A stretch of DNA of 64,000 bases from Alistipes timonensis JC136 (GCF_900107675.1 NZ_FNRI01000003.1:343709-407708); one strand, 5' to 3'. Counted from the first letter of the stretch, positions 18,581-26,635 are shown. The notes: generated by a model not told the origin, from the letters alone. Numbers and translations are program-made.

Positions 18581-20029
18581 TTATTCGTAAATTTTCGGAT
18601 GAGGGAGCGTCACGAAATCTTCGTCCTCGATCATCTTGTAGGTCAGTTTCAGGATCAGGTCGTTGCGGATCTCTTTCAGCGCCGGATCGTCGATCAGGTT
18701 GCGCTGTTCGCAGGGGTCGTTCCGCAGGTCGTAGAGCTCGAACATCGGGCGTGTCGGCGAGAAATAGAGGCGGCTCGAAAGCGCATCGAGCTCTCCGCTC
18801 CTGTGCATGCGTTTCAGTTCGGCGAACATCTCCGTGCCGGAGAAATCGATGGGCACCCACGGCAGACCGGGCAGCAGGTTGTAGATGAGTTTGTACCGTT
18901 CGCCGACGATGCAGCGCATCTGGTCGAAGACCGAGGTTTTGCCCGGCAGCGAATTGGTCGCGTGGCAGCTCCGCACGGAGTAGACCCACCTTTCGGCCGG
19001 AGTTTCGCCCTGCACCATGAGGGGCAGGAGGTCCGCACCCTCCATCTCTTCGGGAACCGGCAGCCCGGCGGCCGCCAGACAGGTCGAGGCGATGTCCACG
19101 TTGGAGACCACGGCGTCCGTCACGGCCGGGGCGATGCGCCCGGGCCAGCGGACCAGGAACGGCACCCGGATTCCGTTTTCATAGAGCGTGCCTTTGGCCA
19201 TGAACTGCGCTCCGCCGTTGTCGCCCATGAAGATGACGATCGTGTTGTCGCTCAGGCCGTGTTCGTCGAGGTAGCGCAGCACCTCCCCGAAATCAGAGTC
19301 CATCCGGTGTATCTCGTCGTAATAGGCCGCCAGGTATTCGCGGACCAGCTGCGTGTCGGGATAGAACGGCGGGAGGGTCAGCGACCGGGGGTCGTGCACC
19401 TTCGGGGCGTCGTAAGGCGTGTGGGGATCGGAATAGCAGAGTTGCAGGAAGAAGGGCTTGTCCTTGTCGCGGCGCTCCATGAAGGTCCGGAACTGGGCGT
19501 TGATCTTCCAGTGGTTCTTGCCCCTGCTGGCGTCGGCGACGACCATGCAGGTGTCGAGCCGGTCGGGGAAGGTCTTGTAGCCGTGCTCCGCGTAGTAGAG
19601 TTCGACCTCCTTGATCTTTCCGACCCGGCCGCTGACGGCTCCGTCGAGGTGGTAGCCGCGCCCGGCGACGCCCGTGTAGTAGCCGTTCTCGCGCAGGTAT
19701 TCGGGAAAGGCGCGGAAGCGGCGGGCGAGCGTCACGTTGAAGCGGGTCATGTTCACCGCCACGGGCGAACGCCCCGTCATGATCGAGGCGCGCGAAGGCA
19801 CGCTCTGCGGCGAGGTGGCGTAGGCGCGGTTGAAGCGCACTCCTTCGGAGGCGAAACGGTCGAGATTCGGCGTCCGGATGTCGGCGTTGCCGTAACAGCC
19901 GACGGCGAAGGCGCTCTGGTCGTCGCTCAGCACCAGCAGGATGTTGGGCTGTTTCTGGGCCGCCACGGCGGCGCTGCCGCCCAGGACGCCGCCGCAGAGC
20001 AGCAGTCCGGTTTTCAGTCGGGTTTTCAT
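18581..20029 (-). CDS. Type I sulfatase, serine (anSME-dependent) form
   Basis: Secreted arylsulfatase-superfamily enzyme of 482 residues that removes sulfate esters from glycans. A signal peptide (about 1-24) is followed by the metal-binding SDDQ (D36, D37) and the modification motif SVPSR at 76-80. S76 is the residue oxidised to formylglycine, and the Ser form needs the anaerobic maturase anSME, which is not in the window. Further family signs are the MTGRSP segment and a MGDNGG metal site in the middle. The specificity subfamily cannot be fixed by eye; the layout resembles glycosaminoglycan and mucin sulfatases. It overlaps the symporter gene by 4 bases (ATGA), indicating translational coupling. 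Confidence 0.92.
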   Translation of the reverse strand: MKTRLKTGLLLCGGVLGGSAAVAAQKQPNILLVLSDDQSAFAVGCYGNADIRTPNLDRFASEGVRFNRAYATSPQSVPSRASIMTGRSPVAVNMTRFNVTLARRFRAFPEYLRENGYYTGVAGRGYHLDGAVSGRVGKIKEVELYYAEHGYKTFPDRLDTCMVVADASRGKNHWKINAQFRTFMERRDKDKPFFLQLCYSDPHTPYDAPKVHDPRSLTLPPFYPDTQLVREYLAAYYDEIHRMDSDFGEVLRYLDEHGLSDNTIVIFMGDNGGAQFMAKGTLYENGIRVPFLVRWPGRIAPAVTDAVVSNVDIASTCLAAAGLPVPEEMEGADLLPLMVQGETPAERWVYSVRSCHATNSLPGKTSVFDQMRCIVGERYKLIYNLLPGLPWVPIDFSGTEMFAELKRMHRSGELDALSSRLYFSPTRPMFELYDLRNDPCEQRNLIDDPALKEIRNDLILKLTYKMIEDEDFVTLPHPKIYE

Positions 20030-21513
20030 GCGTTTTCGGCTTTGCGGTTCGTGAGTTTCGTGAGCAGGAAGCCCGTCAGGAAGATGACCGTCGTTCCGAA
20101 GACGATGGTGAGGTAGGTGTGCAGCGGGCTGTGGAAACGGTAGAAGGGCGAACCTTCGTTAATCAGCGGCGAGAGGCTCATCCAGGCGATGGTCAGCAGT
20201 CCGAGGATCACGGCGACGACCGCATGGGCCCGGCGCACGGTCTTGCAGACGACGCCCAGCAGGAACAGCCCCAGCATGCCGCCGCTGAAGATCGACGCCA
20301 GTTTCCACCAGGCGTCCAGCACGCCGTCGATGCGCATCATCATCAGTCCCATGATGATGCCCAGGGCTCCCACGACGAACGACGTGGCGTAGAGCACCCG
20401 CATGCTCTTTTTCTCGGAGAGTTCCTTTTTCGAGAGCCGCTTGGCGAAGTCCGTCAGCACGATCGTCGCCGAGGAGTTGATGCTCGTGGCGATGGTCGAC
20501 ATGCCGGCCGAGAAGAGCGAGGCGATCACGAGGCCCGTGAGGCCCGTAGGCAGTCCGTGGACGATGAACCACGGGAAGACCTGGTCCGAGGGCGTGCCGG
20601 CGGGCAGCAGTTCGGGACGCGCCGTGTAGTAGGAGAAGAGCGCCGTGCCGATGTAGACGAAGACCAGCGACACGGGTATGTAGAGCAGACCGCCGAAAAG
20701 GGTCGACTTCACGGCTTCGGCCGTCGAGCGGGTCGTCATGTAGCGCTGCACGTAGTTCTGGTCGATGCCGTAGTTCTGCATGTTGACGAACAGTCCGTAG
20801 ATGAGCACCACCCAGAAGGTCGGTTCCGTAAGGCTTGCGCCGAAGCTCCCGAGGCTGAACTTGCCGTGTTCCGAGGCTATCGCGAAGAGCTGTCCGGGAC
20901 CTTCGGGCATCGTGAAGGTGAGGATCGCGGCGCAGGCGACGGCCCCGACGATGAGGATGATGCCCTGGATGGCGTCGGTCCAGACCACGGCGGCGATGCC
21001 GCCCAGCAGGGTGTAGATCAGCGTGGCGATGCCCGTGCAGATGATGATGGTCTGAATGTCCCAGCCGAACATCGTGTTCAGCGGCAGGGCCAGCAGCAGC
21101 AGAATCGAGCCCACGCGGGCGAGCTGCGTCAGCAGGTAGCAGACCGCCACGTAACAGCGGGCCCAGTAGCCGAAGCGCATTTCGAGGTAGTGGTAGGCCG
21201 AGACGCTGTTGATTCCGCGGTAGAGCGGGATGAAGACCTTGGCCGCGAGCCATGTGGCGATGGGGATCGAGAGGCTGAATACGAAGGGGTTCCAGTTGCC
21301 TTTGTAGGCGTCGCCGGGAAGCCCGAGGAAGCTGATGCTGCTGACGAACGTGGCGAAGATCGACATGCCCACGACCCACGTGGGCAGCGAACCTTCGGCG
21401 GCGGTGAATGCCGCGGCGCCTTTACGGCTGCGGAAGTAGAACGAGCATCCGAAGAGGGCGACACCGCCCACGAAGATGAAAAAGACGAGGTAATCGAGTA
21501 TGGTTATCTCCAT
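20026..21513 (-). CDS. Sodium:solute symporter (SSS family)
   Basis: Inner-membrane sodium-driven sugar or sugar-acid importer, 495 residues with about 13 hydrophobic helices. The start MEITILDYLVFFIFVGGVAL begins directly in helix 1, with no signal peptide, as usual for SSS proteins. The SSS-type region FSAGMSTIATSINSSATIV, near the second half, marks the sodium-binding helix. Relatives carry sialic acid, galactose or uronates. Being placed between the aldolase and sulfatase genes it is likely the inner-membrane step of PUL1. The adjacent DapA/NanA-family gene makes a sugar acid such as sialic acid one candidate cargo, but the sequence does not settle this. Confidence 0.9.
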   Translation of the reverse strand: MEITILDYLVFFIFVGGVALFGCSFYFRSRKGAAAFTAAEGSLPTWVVGMSIFATFVSSISFLGLPGDAYKGNWNPFVFSLSIPIATWLAAKVFIPLYRGINSVSAYHYLEMRFGYWARCYVAVCYLLTQLARVGSILLLLALPLNTMFGWDIQTIIICTGIATLIYTLLGGIAAVVWTDAIQGIILIVGAVACAAILTFTMPEGPGQLFAIASEHGKFSLGSFGASLTEPTFWVVLIYGLFVNMQNYGIDQNYVQRYMTTRSTAEAVKSTLFGGLLYIPVSLVFVYIGTALFSYYTARPELLPAGTPSDQVFPWFIVHGLPTGLTGLVIASLFSAGMSTIATSINSSATIVLTDFAKRLSKKELSEKKSMRVLYATSFVVGALGIIMGLMMMRIDGVLDAWWKLASIFSGGMLGLFLLGVVCKTVRRAHAVVAVILGLLTIAWMSLSPLINEGSPFYRFHSPLHTYLTIVFGTTVIFLTGFLLTKLTNRKAENA

Positions 21514-21545
21514 TTTTTATCGGGTTAGGGGGATTTGGTTGTGTG

Positions 21546-22457
21546 TTATTCGCCGCATTCAGCGCCCAGGGCTTCGAGGGCCTTGCGGATGCGGGCACGC
21601 TCCTCGGTGCGGAATTTCCGGTAGGGATAGGACATGTAGTCGTCGCAGATGCCCAGCAGCGAGAGCGCGCATTTGACGCCTTTCAGGTAGCTCGACCCGT
21701 ATTTGCCGACGGTGTAGAGCGACGTGCTGATCTGCATGATCTTCCGTTGCAGCGCGTGCATCGTGTTCACGTCGTGGTTGCAGGCGGCGTAGTACATCTG
21801 CACGTAGAGTTCGGGGAAGATGTTGGCGCCGCCGTTCACGCCGCCGTCGGCGCCCATCACGACGCTTTCGCCCGTCAGCTCTTCGGGACCCACGTAGAGG
21901 GCGAAATCCTCGCGGCCGCCCAGGTGGTAGAGCAGCGTTTGGAAATAGGTCATGTTGGCCGAGCTGTCCTTCAGTCCGACGATGTTCGGGTGGTCGGCCA
22001 GCGTTTTGACGGTCGCGGGTTCGAGGAACACCTTCACGTGCGACGGCATGTTGTAGAGGAAGAGCGGCAGCGGCAGCGCGTCGGCCAGCGCCGTGTAGTA
22101 TTCGATCAACTCCTGCTGCGAGGGAGCGAAGTAGTAGGGCGCGGCGGCCACGACTGCCACGGCGCCGCATTTCGCGGCGTGGGCGGCCAGCTTGACGCTC
22201 TCGTCGAGCGACGTGTCGGTGACGCCCACCAGCACGGGAACGCGCCCGGCGACCTGACGGCATACCAGTTCGACGAAGTCGTAACGGCATTTGTAGGAGA
22301 GGCTCTGCGCCTCGCCGGTGGTGCCGAGCAGGAAGAGGGCGTGGACGCCGCCGGCGAGGATGTGCTCCGTGAGTCGTACGGTGCCTTCACGGTCGATTTG
22401 GTCGTCGCCCTTCAAGGGGGTAATCATCGGGGGAATGATCCCTTTGATAGTCTTCAT
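21546..22457 (-). CDS. DapA/NanA-family class I aldolase
   Basis: Cytoplasmic (beta/alpha)8 aldolase of 303 residues that acts through a Schiff base on pyruvate-derived substrates. Visible residues: the carboxylate-binding GTTGE (45-49), catalytic Y135 (LYNMP) and the Schiff-base K163 (GLKDSS), close to the numbering of E. coli NanA and DapA. Family members include N-acetylneuraminate lyase, 2-keto-3-deoxygluconate aldolase and dihydrodipicolinate synthase. GTTGE rather than GSTGE slightly weakens a neuraminate lyase call. The PUL context (sialidase-like and sialate esterase genes, symporter) makes a catabolic lyase more likely than lysine synthesis. Neither NanE nor NanK is present in the window. 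Confidence 0.85.
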   Translation of the reverse strand: MKTIKGIIPPMITPLKGDDQIDREGTVRLTEHILAGGVHALFLLGTTGEAQSLSYKCRYDFVELVCRQVAGRVPVLVGVTDTSLDESVKLAAHAAKCGAVAVVAAAPYYFAPSQQELIEYYTALADALPLPLFLYNMPSHVKVFLEPATVKTLADHPNIVGLKDSSANMTYFQTLLYHLGGREDFALYVGPEELTGESVVMGADGGVNGGANIFPELYVQMYYAACNHDVNTMHALQRKIMQISTSLYTVGKYGSSYLKGVKCALSLLGICDDYMSYPYRKFRTEERARIRKALEALGAECGE

Positions 22458-22479
22458 TTTTTTATGTTTTTGTGTTTGA

Positions 22480-23355
22480 TCAGTTGGTTGTCTTGTGTTG
22501 TTCGATCCACCGGATGACGGCCGGATAGGTTTCGTCGCCGTACTTGTAGCGTTCGCGCATCCAGAAGCCGTGGCCCCCTTCGGGATAGATATGCATTTCG
22601 GCCTTCACCCCGCGGCGGATGAGGGCCCGGCAGAAGGCGATGGAGTTGTCCGGAACCACCGCTTTGTCGTCGCTGCACAGCAGGAGCATTGTCTCGGGCA
22701 CTCCTTCGTGCACCTGCCCGGAGGTCGAGTGACGTTTGCGCAATGCCTCCTCTTCGCTGCGGTCCCCGAGAAGGTTCTCCCGGGTCCGGACGCTGGAATA
22801 CTTCATCGAGACGACCGGGTAGACCAGGACGGCGAAGTCGGGGCGCGTCTCCCCGCTCGTGTATTCCGTGATGAGCGTCGAGGCGAAGTGGCCTCCCGCC
22901 GAGAATCCGATAATTCCCACGCTGCGGGGATCGATGTTCCATTGCGCGGCGTTGCGGCGGATGACGCGCATCGCCTGCTCGCCGTCCTCGAGCGGAATCC
23001 CGGGATGGCCGTTCGGCATCCGGTATTTGAGGATCATTGCGGCGATGCCGTGTTCGTTGAGCCACTCGGCGGTCTTGTAACCTTCGTGTGTGATGCAGAC
23101 TTTCTCGTAACTCCCGCCCGGCACGACCAGCATGGCCTGTCCCGTGGCGCGGGCCGGATCGGGGAGATATACCAACAATTCGGGGTCGCTGACCCGGATG
23201 TAGTAGCCCTTGTCGTTCACGCCTTCGGGCTGCTCTTCCAGACCGCTCTTCGTCGGGGTTCCCTCCGGGAAGAGTTTGACGCGCAGCGGCTCGGCCGCCT
23301 GCGACACGGCGGTGGCCAGCAATAGGGCGCAGAGTGTCGTGAGGCAGGTTTTCAT
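22480..23355 (-). CDS. Secreted alpha/beta hydrolase, acetyl-xylan-esterase-like
   Basis: A 291-residue serine esterase with a signal peptide (about 1-21). The frame continues upstream, but the ATG at 23355 gives the signal peptide and a 4-base overlap with the preceding gene. The catalytic triad is visible: the nucleophile in GFSAGGH (GxSxG), an Asp in CSDDKAV and a His in GGHGF. An oxyanion-type segment VVPGGSY lies before it. These features fit the BD-FAE/acetyl esterase group that removes acyl groups from plant or host glycans. With the SASA protein it gives PUL1 two different esterases, so the target glycan is probably heavily acylated. Confidence 0.85.
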   Translation of the reverse strand: MKTCLTTLCALLLATAVSQAAEPLRVKLFPEGTPTKSGLEEQPEGVNDKGYYIRVSDPELLVYLPDPARATGQAMLVVPGGSYEKVCITHEGYKTAEWLNEHGIAAMILKYRMPNGHPGIPLEDGEQAMRVIRRNAAQWNIDPRSVGIIGFSAGGHFASTLITEYTSGETRPDFAVLVYPVVSMKYSSVRTRENLLGDRSEEEALRKRHSTSGQVHEGVPETMLLLCSDDKAVVPDNSIAFCRALIRRGVKAEMHIYPEGGHGFWMRERYKYGDETYPAVIRWIEQHKTTN

Positions 23356-25412
23356 CGCGCCTGTTGATTTGCCATCCGGTAGAAGTGGCCGTCCTCGGCC
23401 CCCAGCAGGAGTTCCGGCGTGCCGTCGCCCCGCCAGTCGATGGGTGTCGGGCAGGTCGTGTGGCCGGCCAGTATGCGCTCGTTGACGTTGCCCATGTATT
23501 CGTACCACACCTCGCCCTGCTCCTCGCGGACGTTGCGGAACCAGCAGGCGTTCTGGCTGTCGACGATCAGGTCGAGACGCCCGTCGCCGTCCCAGTCGAT
23601 GAAGCAGATTTTGCGGCGCCCGGATTGCCCGCCGATGCCGTCGTTCAGGCGCAGGAGCCCTTCGGATGTCTCCACCACCCCTTTTTTGGCGCTGTAAAGC
23701 GAGCAGTTCGTGCCGTGGAAGATGCGGCGTCCGGGACGGAGCAGCAATTCGCCGCCGGGGGTGCGGAAACGTTCGTAATAGGCGAGGTAACCCTCCTGGT
23801 CGAGGACGATGAGGTCTGTCAGGCCGTCGCCGTTCCAGTCCATCGCCACGGGCGTCGTGCGCCATTGCGTGACGAGCGTGCCGGGCTCCGGCGTCCACCA
23901 GTTCCAGGCGGGTTTGGGAGTTTCTCCCTCCCAGGCCACGCGCACGGGCTGCGCCGGAGCGAGTTTCAGCCCGTCCTTGCTGCCGAGGTTGCGGAACCAT
24001 TCGATCTTGCCCCAGATCGAGTTGACGATGATGTCGGGAAGTCCGTCGCCGTCCCAGTCGGCCACGGAGAGCACCGTATAGCCCCATTTGCGTTCGGCGG
24101 GACCTTGTATCGAGCCGTTCTCCCCGGCCTGGATGCGGATGGGCTTGCCGTTGACGGTGAAGAGGCGCGGAGCGTCCCACACGGGGTTTTCGCCGCCCGA
24201 GAGGTTGCGGATGAAAGCGATCTCGCCGGCGGAATTGCCGGCAATGATGTCCTGTTTCCCGTCGCCGTCCCAGTCGAAGGCGCACGGGGTCGAAAGGGCC
24301 CCGAATTTCACCAGATCGGCCTGCTGGGTGAAGTAGACGGGCGATTCGAACTGCGGCATGCCTTTTTTGACCTTCCCCGTGTGGCGCACCCAGGCCACGC
24401 GGCCGTCTTCGTCGCCGACGATGAGGTCGGGATGCCCGTCGCCGTCGAAATCCGAAACCACCGGGACGATCATCTCCAGATGGAGGCGGATCTCCCCGTG
24501 TTTGTTGGCAAGCGGACGTCCCGCCGCAAAGCGGGGTTCCGTGCGGGTTCCGATGTTCTCGAACCAGGTCAGCCCGTCGACGAACTCGCCGCAGATCAGG
24601 TCCAGATCACCGTCGCCGTCCCAGTCGGCGATACACGGATTGGGCGCTCCGTAGACGTCGATCGGGGCGCCTGCCGCCTCCACCTTGCCGCGGTTGACAT
24701 ATCCCTTGCCGGTGTTTTCCAGCAGGTAGACATAGCCGTGCAGCGGACCCCGGGTCCAGCGTCCGAGACTGTCGAAAGCGTTGTCCCAGCCGTAGTCGTC
24801 CCACGTGTCGATGCCTACGACGATATCCTTGTCGCCGTCGCCGTCCCAGTCGACGTAGTTCCACATATTGCTCCGCGACTTGTTGTAGGTGGCGCCGAGC
24901 TCCTCGCCTTCGTAGTGCAGGCGGCGTTTTTTGGCGTAGGGAGCTTTGAAAAAGTCGGGATATTCGAAATTCTTCGAGAGGACGTAAGGTTTTCCGTCCA
25001 CCTCCGAGAGACGGATGTTGTTCATCCCCTTCTCGCTGATGCGCTCGGCGGCGGCGAAACGGGGATGGCGCGGCGTACCGATGTTTTTAAAGAAATAGAG
25101 TCCCTTGTAGGGGCGGTCGGGGCACGACACCAGCAGGTCTTTCACGCCGTCGCCGTCGTAGTCCACGGGCAGCGGAATGCCCCACAGTCCGACCCCCAGG
25201 TCGACCGTGAGGCCCGGATTGTTGTGGCGCAGGATGTCCGGGTCGGATTGGGACGGGGTGTCACCCCCCCCCTTGGAATCGGTGACAGGTGACGCCTGTC
25301 GAATGTCTGTTACGGCCGATGCCGATGTCGTGACGAGGAGTGCGGCGGCCAGCGCTGCGCTGCGGATGGCGAGGACGCTCGCCTTGTAAAACGGATGGAT
25401 TGCCGGGTTCAT
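23352..25412 (-). CDS. Secreted VCBS/FG-GAP propeller protein, first gene of PUL1 operon
   Basis: A 686-residue secreted protein; ATG 25412 gives a signal peptide ending near residue 33 (ASA). At least eight FG-GAP-type calcium motifs are seen through the protein, for example DYDGDGVKDLLV, DWDGDGDLDLICG, DFDGDGHPDLIVG and DWNGDGLTDLIV, enough for a full propeller. It is a paralog of the last gene of the operon. The role is unknown: surface binding, or an enzyme of a family not recognised by eye. Codons 47-50 contain a run of nine G that could slip and switch the gene off. It starts 49 bases after the LacI gene, with a candidate operator between them. Confidence 0.82.
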   Translation of the reverse strand: MNPAIHPFYKASVLAIRSAALAAALLVTTSASAVTDIRQASPVTDSKGGGDTPSQSDPDILRHNNPGLTVDLGVGLWGIPLPVDYDGDGVKDLLVSCPDRPYKGLYFFKNIGTPRHPRFAAAERISEKGMNNIRLSEVDGKPYVLSKNFEYPDFFKAPYAKKRRLHYEGEELGATYNKSRSNMWNYVDWDGDGDKDIVVGIDTWDDYGWDNAFDSLGRWTRGPLHGYVYLLENTGKGYVNRGKVEAAGAPIDVYGAPNPCIADWDGDGDLDLICGEFVDGLTWFENIGTRTEPRFAAGRPLANKHGEIRLHLEMIVPVVSDFDGDGHPDLIVGDEDGRVAWVRHTGKVKKGMPQFESPVYFTQQADLVKFGALSTPCAFDWDGDGKQDIIAGNSAGEIAFIRNLSGGENPVWDAPRLFTVNGKPIRIQAGENGSIQGPAERKWGYTVLSVADWDGDGLPDIIVNSIWGKIEWFRNLGSKDGLKLAPAQPVRVAWEGETPKPAWNWWTPEPGTLVTQWRTTPVAMDWNGDGLTDLIVLDQEGYLAYYERFRTPGGELLLRPGRRIFHGTNCSLYSAKKGVVETSEGLLRLNDGIGGQSGRRKICFIDWDGDGRLDLIVDSQNACWFRNVREEQGEVWYEYMGNVNERILAGHTTCPTPIDWRGDGTPELLLGAEDGHFYRMANQQAR
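25264..25272 (-). repeat. 9-G homopolymer in the 5' part of the VCBS gene
   Basis: Nine C on the plus strand, read as nine G on the coding strand across codons 47-50 (Lys-Gly-Gly-Gly). It follows the signal peptide closely, so a one-base slip would give a short secreted fragment. Such tracts are common contingency sites, but a single sequence cannot show switching. Confidence 0.8.
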
Positions 25413-25432
25413 GGTTTTATGTCGGTTTCTTA

Positions 25433-25444
25433 TAAATCGTTTTA
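25433..25444. promoter_or_regulatory. Candidate second LacI-type operator before PUL1
   Basis: TAAATCGTTTTA differs by one base from the core TAAAACGTTTTA of the perfect palindrome at 26575-26590, and has the same central CG typical of LacI-family sites. It lies in the 49-base gap between the LacI gene and the first PUL1 structural gene, 21 bases before that gene's ATG. Confidence 0.55.
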
Positions 25445-25453
25445 GCTTCGGAG

Positions 25454-25461
25454 CAAATATT
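25454..25461 (-). promoter_or_regulatory. Weak candidate -7 element for the PUL1 operon
   Basis: On the minus strand this reads AATATTTG, one base from the Bacteroidetes TAnnTTTG element. A matching -33 TTTG was not found. If used, transcription would start close to the candidate operator at 25433-25444, a normal place for repression. Confidence 0.3.
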
Positions 25462-26520
25462 TTAAGCTTCCGCGACCGCCGTCTCTGCACTCCGCAGTTC
25501 CTCTTCGGGGAGGCTCTCGACGATTTCGGGCGTCAGCACGATGCGCGTGCAGCTTCCGGGCTTGTCGCGTTGTTCGATGCCTTTGATCAGCAGGTCGAGG
25601 GCCTCGGTCCCGAACTGTTCGATGGGCTGGCGGACATAGGCGATGGCGGTTTTATAGATGTCGAAGGCTTCGTTGGTGTCGAAGCAGGCGATGGCGATAT
25701 CCTGGGGCACACGCCAGCCGTTGCGGAAGATGGCGCTCAATCCCTGGCCTGCCAGGGTGTTGGTGGCGAAGAGGAAAGCCTCGACGCGGCGCTGCCGGGC
25801 CTCGCGGATGATATCCTCGATCTTGGCGAGTTTGTCATGGCGCAGGTGGTGTATGACGACGTTTTCGCCCATTTCGTTTGCCTGCATGCAGCGGCGGTAG
25901 CCCTCTTCGCGTTCGCGGATGTTCGAGAGCCCCATCGAGTAGGAGATCATCTCGATGCGGGTGAACCCGCGCCGGATCAGCGCTTCGGTCGTTTCGTACC
26001 CGGCACGGCGGTTGTTCAGCACGACGCTGCTGACCTCCAGGTCGGGCACCTCGCGGTCGAGCAGCACGAGCGGGATGTTCTGGCGGGCGATGTCGCGGAT
26101 GATTTCGTCCGCGCCCTCGCACGGAACGACTATCAGGCCGTCGATGCCCTTGTTGCGGAAGACCTCGACCAGATTCTCCAACTTCTGCGGATTCTCGTCG
26201 GTGCTGCCGAACAGCACGGTGTACTTATGTTTATATGCGTGATTCTCGATGCACCGGGCGATGTCGGCGAAGAACTTGTTCGAGATGTCCGAAACGATGA
26301 CGCCGATGGTGTTCGTCTTGCCGCTGCGCAGGGTGCGGGCGGCGTTATTGGGCTGGTAGTTAAGCTTCTGAGCGACTTCCAGAATGCGCTGGGCGGTTTC
26401 CTTGTTCACCCGGTAGGTATTCTTGCCGTCGGCCTTGTTGTTCATCACGAACGAGACCAGGGCGATCGAAACGCCTGCCTCCGTGGCTATATCTTTTATG
26501 GTAACTCGTTTCGTGCGCAT
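25462..26520 (-). CDS. LacI-family transcriptional regulator of PUL1
   Basis: A 352-residue DNA-binding regulator. ATG 26520 is chosen because the upstream extension would need a TTG and would reach back almost to the promoter. Residues 1-60 form the LacI helix-turn-helix and hinge (VTIKDIATEAGVS, then NYQPNNAARTLRSGKTN), and the rest is the periplasmic-binding-protein-like sugar domain starting TIGVIVSDISNKFFADI. It is the only regulator in the locus and is followed by the 14-gene operon on the same strand. A perfect 16-bp palindrome in its own promoter and a near copy before the next gene suggest that it controls itself, the operon and the divergent genes. The inducer is unknown; a fucose-related sugar is a guess from fucI. 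Confidence 0.93.
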   Translation of the reverse strand: MRTKRVTIKDIATEAGVSIALVSFVMNNKADGKNTYRVNKETAQRILEVAQKLNYQPNNAARTLRSGKTNTIGVIVSDISNKFFADIARCIENHAYKHKYTVLFGSTDENPQKLENLVEVFRNKGIDGLIVVPCEGADEIIRDIARQNIPLVLLDREVPDLEVSSVVLNNRRAGYETTEALIRRGFTRIEMISYSMGLSNIREREEGYRRCMQANEMGENVVIHHLRHDKLAKIEDIIREARQRRVEAFLFATNTLAGQGLSAIFRNGWRVPQDIAIACFDTNEAFDIYKTAIAYVRQPIEQFGTEALDLLIKGIEQRDKPGSCTRIVLTPEIVESLPEEELRSAETAVAEA

Positions 26521-26534
26521 ATTTTTGGCGTTTT

Positions 26535-26566
26535 TTTGCAATATCTGGGATTTTCTGTTACTTTTG
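26535..26566 (+). promoter_or_regulatory. Promoter for the mutarotase-like/kinase genes
   Basis: TTTG at 26535-26538, a 20-base spacer and TACTTTTG at 26559-26566, an exact match to TTTG-N19-21-TAnnTTTG. The start would be near 26571, leaving a leader of about 65 bases that contains the operator. Confidence 0.75.
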
Positions 26567-26597
26567 CAAAAGTAATTAAAACGTTTTAATAAACAAA
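26567..26597 (-). promoter_or_regulatory. Promoter for the LacI gene
   Basis: On the minus strand, TTTG (26597-26594), a 19-base spacer and TACTTTTG (26574-26567), again an exact consensus match. Its -7 element abuts that of the plus-strand promoter, the two forming the 18-bp palindrome TTACTTTTGCAAAAGTAA at 26558-26575. The operator fills most of the spacer. Confidence 0.75.
26575..26590. promoter_or_regulatory. Perfect 16-bp LacI-family operator
   Basis: ATTAAAACGTTTTAAT is a perfect palindrome with a central CG, the usual form of a LacI/GalR-family site. It covers the -33/-7 spacer of the LacI promoter and the start region of the divergent promoter, so one bound dimer could repress both. 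Confidence 0.75.
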
Positions 26598-26635
26598 TTT
26601 TTTCGCAATTTTTTTGATTTTATCCCTTTCGGAAT

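Noticed and set aside
21546..22457. Naming the aldolase nanA or dapA outright
   Set aside because: Catalytic residues are common to the family, GTTGE does not settle it, and nanE/nanK are absent nearby.
22480..24285. A 601-residue reading of the alpha/beta hydrolase
   Set aside because: The first 310 codons are a shadow of the VCBS gene; ATG 23355 gives a signal peptide and an ATGA overlap.
23400..25170. CRISPR-like spacing of short repeats
   Set aside because: The repeats encode calcium-binding motifs in frame, vary in spacing and lack uniform spacers.
23364..25292. A 642-codon open frame opposite the VCBS gene
   Set aside because: Its repeated VAVPV-type stretches are just the complement of the DWDGDG codons.
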